Source: Ramlibacter sp. (GTDB lineage Bacteria > Pseudomonadota > Gammaproteobacteria > Burkholderiales > Burkholderiaceae_C). Taken from it: DNA of 5,706 bases. Of the stretch, positions 1-5,706 are shown in pieces (the first letter of the stretch is position 1; every line of letters starts with the position of its first letter). The notes under the pieces were generated by a model, which saw only the letters and a list, made by a program, of their open reading frames with translations, had not been told where the DNA came from and ran no database searches. The DNA is taken from positions 1 through 5,706 of the forward strand of contig JAJAZH010000399.1 in NCBI GenBank assembly GCA_026785815.1, given 5' to 3'. The position numbers were made by a program, and so were the translations under genes.

Positions 1-597
1 CTCACCACCAACCTCACCGCGTTCTTCCGCGAGCCGCATCACTTCGAGCTGCTGGCCGGCCGGGCTGCCGCGCGTTCGCGCAAGGGCTTGCCGCCGATGC
101 GGATCTGGAGCAGCGCCTGTTCGACCGGCGAGGAAGCCTGGTCGATCGCGATGGTGCTGCGCGAAGCGGGCTGCGCGGGCGACATCCGGGCCAGCGACAT
201 CGACTCGGAAGTGCTGCGCACCGCCAACACCGGTGTCTACCGCAGCGAGCGGGTGGCCGACCTGGAGCCGGGGCGGCTGAAGAAGCATTTCCTGCGCGGC
301 ACCGGCGCCAACGACGGCCTGGTGACGATCCGTCCGGAACTGCGCGGCATGGCCCGCTTCTTCCAGCTCAACCTGCAGTCGCCCGAGTGGCCGCGCCAGG
401 ACCGCTACGACGTGATCTTCTGCCGCAACGTGGTGATCTACTTCGACCGGGAGGCGCAGCAGCGGCTGGCGGGGCGCTTCGCCGACATGCTGGTGCCCGG
501 CGGCCTGCTGGTCGTTGGCCACTCCGAGAGCTTCCCGGCGGGCAACGCCGCATTCCGCTCCTGCGGGCGCACTGCGTACGAACGCGTGGCCGGCTAG
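1..597 (+). CDS. cheR: Chemotaxis protein methyltransferase CheR (5' end missing)
   Basis: CheR transfers methyl groups from S-adenosylmethionine to specific glutamates of chemoreceptors in the cytoplasm, raising receptor signalling in opposition to CheB. The frame is open from base 1 to the TAG at 595-597, leaving 198 codons. By comparison with E. coli CheR (286 aa), about 85-90 N-terminal residues lie outside the window. Visible landmarks, numbered from the window edge, are NLTAFFRE (4-11), the SAM-binding motif SACSTGEE (38-45), the acidic ASDID loop (64-68), FCRNVVIYFD (140-149), and a C-terminal PGGLL...GHSES segment. No receptor-tethering pentapeptide-binding insertion could be judged. 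The gene is followed 16 nt later by cheD on the same strand, so it is almost certainly cotranscribed with cheD and cheB. Family assignment is secure; only the N-terminus is unknown. Confidence 0.97.
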   Translation, partial: LTTNLTAFFREPHHFELLAGRAAARSRKGLPPMRIWSSACSTGEEAWSIAMVLREAGCAGDIRASDIDSEVLRTANTGVYRSERVADLEPGRLKKHFLRGTGANDGLVTIRPELRGMARFFQLNLQSPEWPRQDRYDVIFCRNVVIYFDREAQQRLAGRFADMLVPGGLLVVGHSESFPAGNAAFRSCGRTAYERVAG

Positions 598-613
598 GTC
601 GGTCGCGATTTTC

Positions 614-1219
614 ATGGAGCACACCGCCCCGATCCGCTATTTCGACCGGGCCTTCCAGGTCGAAGCGGTCAAGATCCTGCCCGGCCAGTACTACGCTGCC
701 AGCGGCGACGGCGCCATCACCACCGTGCTCGGTTCCTGCGTTTCCACCTGCCTGTGGGACCCGCTGCGGCGGATCGGCGGCATGAACCACTTCATGTTGC
801 CCGGTGACGGCGAGGCCGCCGCGTCGCCGGTGGCGCCGTCAGCGCGCTTCGGCGTCTACGCGATGGAAGTGCTCATCAACGAGATGGTCCACCTGGGAGC
901 TGACCGCCGGCGCATGGTGGCCAAGGTGTTCGGCGGCGGCCGGGTGCTCCAGGGCTTCGATGCGCTGGACGTGGGCGCCAAGAACTGCCAGTTCGTGCTC
1001 GAGTTCCTGGCCACCGAAACCATTCCGGTGGTGGCGCGCGACCTGCTGGATGTCTACGCCCGCAAGCTGCATTTCTTTCCAGCCACCGGCAAGGTGCAAC
1101 TGAAGAAACTGCACATCCTGCCCAACGACACCGTCAACCAGCGCGAGCGCGAGTACCAGTCCCGGCTCGACCACAGCCCCGCCGGCGGCGAGGTCGAGAT
1201 CTTCCAGAGAACCCGATGA
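614..1219 (+). CDS. cheD: Chemoreceptor glutamine deamidase CheD
   Basis: CheD hydrolyses the side-chain amide of particular glutamines in chemoreceptors to glutamate, creating methylation sites. In some species it also binds CheC or CheY-P. The 201-aa product carries the family's catalytic triad: T36, C42 in LGSCVSTC and H59 in GGMNHFMLP. The spacing (6 and 17 residues) is the same as T21/C27/H44 of Thermotoga CheD, as I recall that enzyme. The FGGG motif near residues 105-108 is also typical. I chose the ATG at 614 because it follows the cheR stop by 16 nt and gives a normal N-terminus. The open frame extends upstream to 515, but that would overlap cheR by about 80 bp and add sequence unlike CheD. 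No strong Shine-Dalgarno precedes it, which suggests coupling to cheR translation. The stop codon overlaps the cheB start. No cheC is present in the window. Confidence 0.95.
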   Translation: MEHTAPIRYFDRAFQVEAVKILPGQYYAASGDGAITTVLGSCVSTCLWDPLRRIGGMNHFMLPGDGEAAASPVAPSARFGVYAMEVLINEMVHLGADRRRMVAKVFGGGRVLQGFDALDVGAKNCQFVLEFLATETIPVVARDLLDVYARKLHFFPATGKVQLKKLHILPNDTVNQREREYQSRLDHSPAGGEVEIFQRTR

Positions 1220-2280
1220 TCAAGGTCCTCGTCGTCGACGATTCGGCCGTGATGCGCGCCTTCCTGGGCCGGGTGGTCGCATCGCAGAGCGACATGGAAC
1301 TGGTCGCGGTCGTCGCCGATCCGGTGCTGGCGATCGAACGCATCCGGCAGAAGGCGCCCGATGTCATCACGCTCGACGTCGAGATGCCGCGCATGAACGG
1401 GCTCGACTTCCTGGCGCGGCTGATGTCGGTGCGGCCGCTGCCGGTGATCATGATCTCGTCGCTCACGCGCGACGGCGCCGAAACCACGATGCGGGCGCTC
1501 GAACTGGGCGCCGTCGATTTCTTCGCCAAGCCGGCCAACCTGGCCGAGCTCGAAGGCAGCGTCCAGGAAATCGCGGAGAAGATCCGCGCGGCAGCCAACG
1601 CGCGTGTGGTGCGGCATCGGCTGCAGGCGCCGACACCCGCAGCTGCATCGCTACCGGTGCGCGGCGCGGCGAGCGTCAAGGCCAGCACCCGGGCAACCGG
1701 CATAGCGCTAACCGACCGGGTGATCGGCATCGGCGCCTCCACTGGCGGAGTCGAGGCGCTGCGGGAGATCCTGGTGCACCTGCCGGCCCGGATGCCGCCG
1801 ATCCTGATCGCGCAGCATATGCCGCCAGGTTTCACCGAAACCTTCGCGCGCCGGCTGGATTCGATCTGCCAGATCGGCGTGAGCGAGGCCCAGGACGGCG
1901 AGCCGGCGTGTCAGGGAATGGCCTATATCGCCCCGGGCGGCCGGCACCTGATGCTGGCGCGCCGGATGGGCGGCTACCAGTTGAAGTTGACCGACGAGGC
2001 GCCGGTGAACCGGCACCGGCCCTCGGTCGATCCGCTGTTCCGTTCCATCGCCAGAGTGGCGGGCGCGCGCGCCATCGGCGTCATGCTGACCGGGATGGGC
2101 GGCGACGGCGCCGAGGCGATGCTGGAACTGAAGAATGCCGGCGCCCACACCATCGCACAGGACGAGGCCACCAGCGTGGTGTTCGGGATGCCGCGCCAGG
2201 CCATCGCGCTGGGCGGTGTGCGCGAAGTGCTGGGCCTGGGCGAGATGGCGGCCCGGCTGGCCGCGCTGACCAGCGCCTGA
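1216..2280 (+). CDS. cheB: Chemotaxis response regulator protein-glutamate methylesterase CheB
   Basis: CheB removes methyl groups from chemoreceptor glutamyl esters (and can deamidate glutamines) when phosphorylated by CheA, giving negative feedback in adaptation. The 354-aa protein has the standard two domains. The N-terminal receiver (about 1-125) has acidic pocket D8/D9, phospho-acceptor D54 in LDVEMPRMNG, the S81-S82 switch position and K105. A linker rich in Ala and Pro (about 128-165) leads to the C-terminal methylesterase (about 167-350). Its catalytic triad is S175 (GASTGG), H201 (AQHMPPGF) and D297 (TGMGGDGA). The 26- and 96-residue spacings equal those of E. coli S164/H190/D286. 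The ATG at 1216 overlaps the cheD TGA (ATGA), and a weak purine stretch AGAGAA sits at 1206-1211, so translation is probably coupled. This is the last gene of the chemotaxis run; the next gene converges on it. Confidence 0.98.
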   Translation: MIKVLVVDDSAVMRAFLGRVVASQSDMELVAVVADPVLAIERIRQKAPDVITLDVEMPRMNGLDFLARLMSVRPLPVIMISSLTRDGAETTMRALELGAVDFFAKPANLAELEGSVQEIAEKIRAAANARVVRHRLQAPTPAAASLPVRGAASVKASTRATGIALTDRVIGIGASTGGVEALREILVHLPARMPPILIAQHMPPGFTETFARRLDSICQIGVSEAQDGEPACQGMAYIAPGGRHLMLARRMGGYQLKLTDEAPVNRHRPSVDPLFRSIARVAGARAIGVMLTGMGGDGAEAMLELKNAGAHTIAQDEATSVVFGMPRQAIALGGVREVLGLGEMAARLAALTSA

Positions 2281-2322
2281 CCGACGTCTGAACAACCGCC
2301 AGGCGGCTGCAGGATCGCGCCG

Positions 2323-2406
2323 CCGAAGCGCGCAATCCGAAGCGCTCTATCCGAAGCGCGCTGTCCGAAGCGCGCTGTCCGAAGCGCGCTGTCCGAAGCG
2401 CGCTGT
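2323..2406. repeat. Six-copy 14-bp tandem repeat between convergent genes
   Basis: Six adjacent 14-bp units fill 2323-2406. The last four (starting at 2351, 2365, 2379 and 2393) are identical CCGAAGCGCGCTGT. The first two (2323 and 2337) are diverged: CCGAAGCGCGCAAT and CCGAAGCGCTCTAT. The array lies between the cheB stop (2280) and the stop codon of the hydrolase gene (2408-2410), ending 1 nt before the latter. Each perfect unit contains the 8-bp palindrome AGCGCGCT. The 14-bp period is not a multiple of three, and the array is outside both genes, so I read it as non-coding. The pattern of identical units at one end and decayed units at the other is what recent slippage expansion would leave; that is inference. 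Confidence 0.95.
2355..2404. terminator. Candidate bidirectional hairpin pair at the convergent junction
   Basis: Within the tandem array, the palindromes at 2355-2362 and 2369-2376, and those at 2383-2390 and 2397-2404, can each pair as a perfect 8-bp stem (AGCGCGCT) around a 6-nt loop (GTCCGA). The register can also shift by one unit. The hairpins would form in transcripts from either strand and sit where both cheB and the hydrolase gene end. There is no T-run after them on either strand, so they are not canonical intrinsic terminators. A role in ending transcription or protecting 3' ends is inference. Confidence 0.3.
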
Positions 2407-2407
2407 C

Positions 2408-3184
2408 TCAGGCGCTCAGCCAGCCGCTGCCGTTGGGACCGTCGGCGACCAGGATGTCGGCTTCGGCGCATCCCAGCGCGCTGGCCAGCACCCGGCGCAC
2501 CACCTCCGGCCGGTTGTTCTGCTCGCTCAGGTGCGCCGCCAGCACCTGCTTCAGGCCGCGCGGCTGGATCGCCACTGCGATGGCCGCCGCCGCTTCATTG
2601 GCCAGGTGACCCCAGGCGCCCCCGACCCGCCGTTTCAGGAACGGCGGATAGATGCTGTCGGCGAGCATCTGCGGATCGTGATTGCATTCGAGCAGCAGCG
2701 ACTGGCAGCCGGCGAGCTGCTCCAGTACGTGCGCCGTCGCATGGCCGAGATCGGTGAGCAGGCCGAGCCGGAGGTCGCCGTCGCTGCAGGTCAGTTGCAG
2801 CGGCTCGCGCGCATCGTGCGGCACGGTGAAAGGTCGCACCTGCAGCGCGCCGATCTCGAACGGCAGCGAATCGCACGCGATCCTCAGCAAGCCGTCGAAG
2901 TCCGGTGCCCCGATCGCCATGTAGGTGCCATGGCTCATGTAAACCGGAATCCGCTCGCGCAGGGCCAGTTGGCGCGCGCAGCCGATGTGGTCGCCGTGTT
3001 CGTGGGTGACGAAGATCGCGTCGATCTGGTCGGCCAGCATGCCGGCCTGCCGCAGCCGCTTGTCCAGCTGGGGCAAGCCGAGCCCGCAGTCGACCAGCAG
3101 GTGCGTGATCCCGATGCCGCCCCGCGCCTGCACCACGGTGGCATTGCCCGAGCTGCCGCTGCCCAGGCTCTTGAATCTCAACAT
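2408..3184 (-). CDS. MBL-fold metallo-hydrolase, YycJ/WalJ-like
   Basis: This is a cytoplasmic metal-dependent hydrolase of the metallo-beta-lactamase superfamily; no signal peptide is visible. The 258-aa length and the opening SLGSGSSGNA match the YycJ/WalJ subgroup, of which some members are nucleases; the gammaproteobacterial substrate is unknown to me. Metal ligands are visible as the HxHxDH motif H61-E62-H63-G64-D65-H66, H123 in VPHDA, D145 in LTDLG and a C-terminal H218 in AAHLSEQNN. The ECNHD segment (166-170) is also typical of the subgroup. The ATG at 3184 gives the family N-terminus directly, although no clear Shine-Dalgarno precedes it. It is the last gene of the minus-strand dapA-bamC run, 90 bp after bamC, with a repeat-bearing spacer between them, so cotranscription is likely but not certain. 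Its 3' end abuts the 14-bp tandem array. Confidence 0.9.
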   Translation of the reverse strand: MLRFKSLGSGSSGNATVVQARGGIGITHLLVDCGLGLPQLDKRLRQAGMLADQIDAIFVTHEHGDHIGCARQLALRERIPVYMSHGTYMAIGAPDFDGLLRIACDSLPFEIGALQVRPFTVPHDAREPLQLTCSDGDLRLGLLTDLGHATAHVLEQLAGCQSLLLECNHDPQMLADSIYPPFLKRRVGGAWGHLANEAAAAIAVAIQPRGLKQVLAAHLSEQNNRPEVVRRVLASALGCAEADILVADGPNGSGWLSA

Positions 3185-3191
3185 GATTCGT

Positions 3192-3277
3192 TAATCAGTT
3201 GGGGACAGAAATCTGTGACCTTGCGGGACAGACCAGAGGCGCAGCGCTGCTCTGTCCTCAACCGTTCGTCCTGATTA
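3192..3277. repeat. Nested inverted repeats in the bamC-hydrolase spacer, REP-like element
   Basis: The outermost arms TAATCAG (3192-3198) and CTGATTA (3271-3277) are a perfect 7-bp inverted repeat. Directly inside on the left is TTGGGGACAGA (3199-3209), matched 10 of 11 by TCTGTCCTCAA (3251-3261) on the right. A second GGACAGA lies at 3226-3232 and can pair perfectly with TCTGTCC at 3251-3257. A short ACAGA-AA-TCTGT palindrome covers 3205-3216, and GCAGCGCTGC at 3241-3250 is a perfect 10-bp palindrome. The right outer arm contains the bamC stop codon. GGGGACAG-type inverted repeats are, from memory, common near IS200-like REP-associated transposases in proteobacteria. No transposase gene is present here, so a mobile origin is inference. 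Confidence 0.6.
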
Positions 3278-4354
3278 TCTAAGGTCGTCAGCGATCACCT
3301 GGACGATGCGCTGCGCATTGGCCGAAGCCTCCGGCGTTCCGGTGGCATTGAGCACCGACACGGTGGTCGATTCGCCCTGGCTCTTGAGGTTGATGCGGTA
3401 CTTGAGCGGCGCCACGTCTTTTTCGGTGCCGCTGAACAGCTTGCCGAAGAAGCCTTTTTCCTTGCGGTCCGCCGTCGGTTCGACATAGCGCACGAAGTAA
3501 GTGCCCTGATTTCGGTCGCGGTCCTCGACCGTGAAGCCGGTGCGGTCCAGCGCCAGGCCGACCCGGCGCCAGGCCCGGTCGAAGCCCTCGTCGATCATCA
3601 CCACCGGCGTGTTGTTCAGGTTCGAGACGCGCGACGTGGCCTTCACTGCGCTGGTCGCCACCAGCGCCTTCGACTGCTCCTGCGGCACGCCGAGGCGGAC
3701 CATCAACCGGCGCAGGAATTCGGCTTCCAGTTCGGGGTCGGTCGCACGCGGCTGCCAGACGGTCTGGTCCTTCTGGCTGGTGGTGTAGACCTCGGTCATG
3801 CCGCGATGGCTGACGTAGACCTCGGTGCCGCCACTGGGCGTGCGCTCGAGCCGGGTGCGGAAGCGGTCGCGCTCGGAGGTGGAGTAGACCGAGTCGAGCA
3901 GCTTGCCGATGGTGCTGCGAATGAAGTCCTGCGGCAGCTTGGCCCGGTTCTCGGCCCAGTCGGTTTCCATGATCCCGAGGTTGGACTGGTCCAGCGTCAG
4001 CAGGAATCCGTTCTCCTGCCAGAACTCCCGCACCGGGCCCCACAGCTGGTCGGCGGAACGGTTCACCACCAGCCAGCGCTGGGTTCCGGCGCGCTCGATC
4101 CGGACGTCGCCCAGGGTGTTGGCCGCGGTCGGCATGCCGGGCGCCGCCTGGCCGACCAGGAAGCTGCTGGCCGTGACCGGGCCGCCGGGGACGGTGTAGC
4201 GCGAGTCGCGCGACAGCTGTGACAGGTCCGGTGGCACTTCCAGCGAGACGCCGCGGCCGGCGCTCTTGTAGTCGATCTTCTCGCCCTCGAACACCGTGCA
4301 TGCGGACAGGGCCGCGCACAGTGCCAGCAGCGCGAATTTTGCAGATTGCTTCAA
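3275..4354 (-). CDS. bamC: Outer membrane protein assembly factor BamC (lipoprotein)
   Basis: BamC (NlpB/DapX) is a lipoprotein of the Bam complex, which folds beta-barrel proteins into the outer membrane; it docks on BamD through its extended N-terminus. From the TTG at 4354 the product is 359 aa. It begins MKQSAK, has hydrophobic core FALLALCAAL, and the lipobox LSAC with lipidated C19. Thr at +2 suggests outer-membrane sorting. The family-typical LEVPPDL lies at 38-44 and an SRY segment ends at residue 53. Two helix-grip domains follow, roughly 85-215 and 220-359 by analogy. The frame stays open upstream to another TTG at 4378, but that adds the charged MNHPEGIE ahead of the signal peptide and lacks a good ribosome site. 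No ATG is available at the N-terminus. The gene lies 36 bp after dapA, the same order as in E. coli, so the two are presumably one transcript. Confidence 0.93.
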   Translation of the reverse strand: MKQSAKFALLALCAALSACTVFEGEKIDYKSAGRGVSLEVPPDLSQLSRDSRYTVPGGPVTASSFLVGQAAPGMPTAANTLGDVRIERAGTQRWLVVNRSADQLWGPVREFWQENGFLLTLDQSNLGIMETDWAENRAKLPQDFIRSTIGKLLDSVYSTSERDRFRTRLERTPSGGTEVYVSHRGMTEVYTTSQKDQTVWQPRATDPELEAEFLRRLMVRLGVPQEQSKALVATSAVKATSRVSNLNNTPVVMIDEGFDRAWRRVGLALDRTGFTVEDRDRNQGTYFVRYVEPTADRKEKGFFGKLFSGTEKDVAPLKYRINLKSQGESTTVSVLNATGTPEASANAQRIVQVIADDLR

Positions 4355-4360
4355 TTCAAT

Positions 4361-4365
4361 TCCTT
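4361..4365 (-). promoter_or_regulatory. Shine-Dalgarno sequence deciding the bamC TTG start
   Basis: On the minus strand AAGGA occupies 4365-4361, separated by 6 nt from the TTG at 4354-4352. This is the best ribosome site in the dapA-bamC gap. It supports the downstream TTG over the one at 4378, which is preceded by GC-rich sequence without a purine-rich core. The choice also places a lysine at residue 2 of a conventional lipoprotein signal peptide. Confidence 0.7.
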
Positions 4366-4390
4366 CAGGATGATTCAATTCGGCGGCCGC

Positions 4391-5278
4391 TCAGGAGAGC
4401 AGGCCGGAAGCGCGCAATGCGGCTTCGACGACAGGGATGTTGGCCTCGGACAGCGGTGTCATGGGCAGGCGCAGGGCCGGCCCGCACAGGCCCAGCCGGT
4501 GCATCGCCCACTTCAGGGGAATCGGGTTGCTTTCGACGAACAGGTGCTTGTGCAGCGGCATCAGCCGCAACTGGAGCTCCATCGCGCGCCGGGCGTCGCC
4601 GGCCACGGCCGCGACGCAAAGTTCGTGCATCAGCCGCGGCGCGATGTTGGCGGTCACGCTGACGTTGCCCTGGCCGCCACACAGCATCAGCGCCACCGCG
4701 GTCGGGTCGTCGCCGGAGTAGACAGAAAATCCCGCCGGCACATCGCGGATCAGCCACTGCGCGCGCTCGATGTTGCCGGTCGCTTCCTTGATGCCGACGA
4801 TGCCGGGCACTTCGGCCAGCCGCAGCACGGTGTCGTGGGCCATGTCCGCCACGGTCCGCCCGGGCACGTTGTACAGAACGATCGGCAGCTCGCCGGTGGC
4901 TTCGGCGATCGCCTTGAAGTGCCGGTACTGGCCCTCCTGGGTCGGCTTGTTGTAGTAGGGAACGACCTGCAACTGGCAGTCGGCGCCGACCTGCTGCGCG
5001 AATTTCGCCAGCTCGATCGCTTCCCGGGTGGAATTGGCGCCGCAGCCGGCCATGATCGGCACCCGGCCGGCGGCTTGCTCCACCGCCACGCGGATGATCT
5101 CGTGGTGTTCCTGCAGGTTCACCGTCGGCGATTCGCCGGTGGTGCCGACCACGCCGATGCAATCGGTGCCTTCGGCGATGTGCCAGTCGACCAGCTTGCG
5201 CAGGGCGGCATAGTCCACGCTGCCGTCGTCGAGCATCGGGGTTGCCAGGGCCACGATGCAGCCTGTAATCGGTGTCAT
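4391..5278 (-). CDS. dapA: 4-hydroxy-tetrahydrodipicolinate synthase DapA
   Basis: DapA condenses pyruvate with aspartate semialdehyde, the first committed step toward diaminopimelate (peptidoglycan) and lysine, in the cytoplasm. The 295-aa length is normal for this TIM-barrel enzyme. Visible active-site residues are T46-T47 in GTTGES, Y109 in PYYNKP, Y136 in LYNVPGRT, R141 and the Schiff-base lysine K164 in GIKEATG. These correspond to E. coli T44/T45, Y107, Y133, R138 and K161. Of the lysine-feedback pocket, S50, H58, N82, E86 and Y108 match E. coli S48, H56, N80, E84 and Y106. The positions of A49 and H53 are instead P51 and L55. The ATG start overlaps the TGA of the upstream methyltransferase gene (ATGA), and no Shine-Dalgarno is evident, suggesting coupled translation. 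bamC follows, as in E. coli, but the gene upstream is not gcvR as it is there. Confidence 0.98.
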   Translation of the reverse strand: MTPITGCIVALATPMLDDGSVDYAALRKLVDWHIAEGTDCIGVVGTTGESPTVNLQEHHEIIRVAVEQAAGRVPIMAGCGANSTREAIELAKFAQQVGADCQLQVVPYYNKPTQEGQYRHFKAIAEATGELPIVLYNVPGRTVADMAHDTVLRLAEVPGIVGIKEATGNIERAQWLIRDVPAGFSVYSGDDPTAVALMLCGGQGNVSVTANIAPRLMHELCVAAVAGDARRAMELQLRLMPLHKHLFVESNPIPLKWAMHRLGLCGPALRLPMTPLSEANIPVVEAALRASGLLS

Positions 5279-5706
5279 GTCGGTTTTCGTGGGGAAACGG
5301 GCATTTTAAAGCCTTGCCCGTCGGTCCCGGGCGCAGGCTGCAAGCGGTGCCGGGGCGGCCCATCCTGCAAGACCGGACGGACCGCCGCAATCCGCTGCAC
5401 GAACCGCGCCGGCGGGTCGAGGAAGCCGTCCTCGTACGCCACCACGCGCAGGCCGTCGCAGGCCTGCAGCAGTTCACCGGGCTGCAGCAGGAAGTCGGGC
5501 CGCGACGGTTTGCCGACGCTCTCGTTGCCGGCCGCGAAAGTCTCGTAGATCAGCACGCCGCCCTCGGCGACGCTCGCAACAATGGTGGGCAGCAGCGGCC
5601 GCCAGAGATAGTTGGTGACGATGACGCCGGCAAAGCGCCGTCCGGCAAAAGGCCAGGGGCCGGCTTCGATGTCGGCCACACGAACCTCGCCCAGTTTCCC
5701 GACCGC
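5275..5706 (-). CDS. Class I SAM-dependent methyltransferase, C-terminal part (start outside window)
   Basis: The minus-strand frame is open from the window edge to the TGA at 5277-5275 (143 codons), so the N-terminus, including the expected glycine-rich SAM-binding loop, is missing. A GTG at 5679 is only an internal codon: coding-like sequence (GKLGEVR) continues upstream of it. The visible part has the later strands of a Rossmann methyltransferase. VIVTNYLWRPLLP (28-40 from the edge) is followed by GGVLIYETFAAGNE (49-62), KPSRPDFLLQPGE (66-78) and FVQRIAAVR. I recall these signatures from a proteobacterial family often annotated simply as a methyltransferase or TehB-like; the substrate is unknown. 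The last 30 or so residues are Pro/Arg-rich, unlike the conserved domain, and may be read-through of former leader DNA. The stop overlaps the dapA start, implying cotranscription. Confidence 0.75.
   Translation of the reverse strand, partial: AVGKLGEVRVADIEAGPWPFAGRRFAGVIVTNYLWRPLLPTIVASVAEGGVLIYETFAAGNESVGKPSRPDFLLQPGELLQACDGLRVVAYEDGFLDPPARFVQRIAAVRPVLQDGPPRHRLQPAPGTDGQGFKMPVSPRKPT
5298..5320 (-). other. Inverted repeat around an A/T island just upstream of dapA
   Basis: On the minus strand CGGGCA (5320-5315) and TGCCCG (5303-5298) form a perfect 6-bp inverted repeat around AGGCTTTAAAA. It begins about 20 bp upstream of the dapA ATG, inside the 3' end of the methyltransferase frame. The A/T run stands out in otherwise GC-rich DNA. 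TAAAAT resembles a -10 hexamer, but no acceptable -35 lies 16-18 bp upstream, so I do not call a promoter. It could be an operator, an mRNA hairpin near the dapA start, or chance. Confidence 0.25.

Noticed and set aside
515..613. Upstream extension of cheD to an earlier ATG
   Set aside because: It would overlap the conserved end of cheR in another frame, and the added residues do not resemble a CheD N-terminus.
2323..2406. CRISPR array
   Set aside because: The units are 14 bp and directly adjacent with no spacers, and no cas genes are nearby.
2531..3274. A 247-codon plus-strand frame opposite the hydrolase gene
   Set aside because: It has no recognisable domain and has the composition of an antisense shadow; the opposite strand encodes a clear metallo-hydrolase with complete metal ligands.
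5298..5320. A sigma70 promoter for dapA
   Set aside because: TAAAAT is a plausible -10, but no -35-like hexamer occurs at 16-18 bp spacing on the minus strand.
4346..5548. A 400-codon open frame on the plus strand across dapA and its flanks
   Set aside because: It lies antisense to dapA and the methyltransferase, whose residues match known families throughout. The translation is Arg/Gly/His-rich, as expected for a GC-rich shadow frame.
5677..5679. GTG as the start of the methyltransferase gene
   Set aside because: Starting here would leave about 134 residues without a SAM-binding loop, and the frame continues coding-like to the window edge; the gene is cut, not short.

Overview
The window is GC-rich DNA with strong G/C bias at third codon positions. 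Gene content and protein sequences point to a gammaproteobacterium of the Xanthomonadaceae/Lysobacter type. The dapA-bamC pair is a gammaproteobacterial hallmark, and the CheR-CheD-CheB order and the form of BamC fit that family. The assignment is inferred from protein resemblance, not from a database search.

Left half, plus strand (1-2280): the end of a chemotaxis operon, cheR (5' end cut by the window edge), cheD and cheB. The genes are tightly packed: 16 nt between cheR and cheD, and an ATGA overlap between cheD and cheB. Together they form the receptor-adaptation module. CheR methylates receptor glutamates, CheB removes the methyl groups when phosphorylated, and CheD deamidates receptor glutamines. 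All catalytic residues I can check are present, with family-standard spacing.

Junction (2281-2407): a gene-free convergent gap of 127 bp, mostly filled by six head-to-tail copies of a 14-bp repeat (2323-2406). Each full copy carries the 8-bp palindrome AGCGCGCT, so neighbouring copies can fold into perfect 8-bp hairpins with 6-nt loops.

Right half, minus strand (2408-5706): a housekeeping operon read right to left. It contains a SAM-dependent methyltransferase (cut by the window edge), dapA (lysine/diaminopimelate synthesis), bamC (lipoprotein of the outer-membrane beta-barrel assembly machine) and a YycJ/WalJ-like metallo-beta-lactamase-fold hydrolase. The methyltransferase stop and the dapA start overlap (ATGA). 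bamC most likely starts at a TTG codon with a clear Shine-Dalgarno sequence. The 90-bp gap between bamC and the hydrolase gene carries nested inverted repeats built on GGGGACAGA/TCTGTCC, which look like a degenerate REP-type element.

All coding regions belong to well-known families, and I see no new multi-gene system. The items most worth a second look are the two non-coding repeat structures, followed by the bamC start and the dapA leader.
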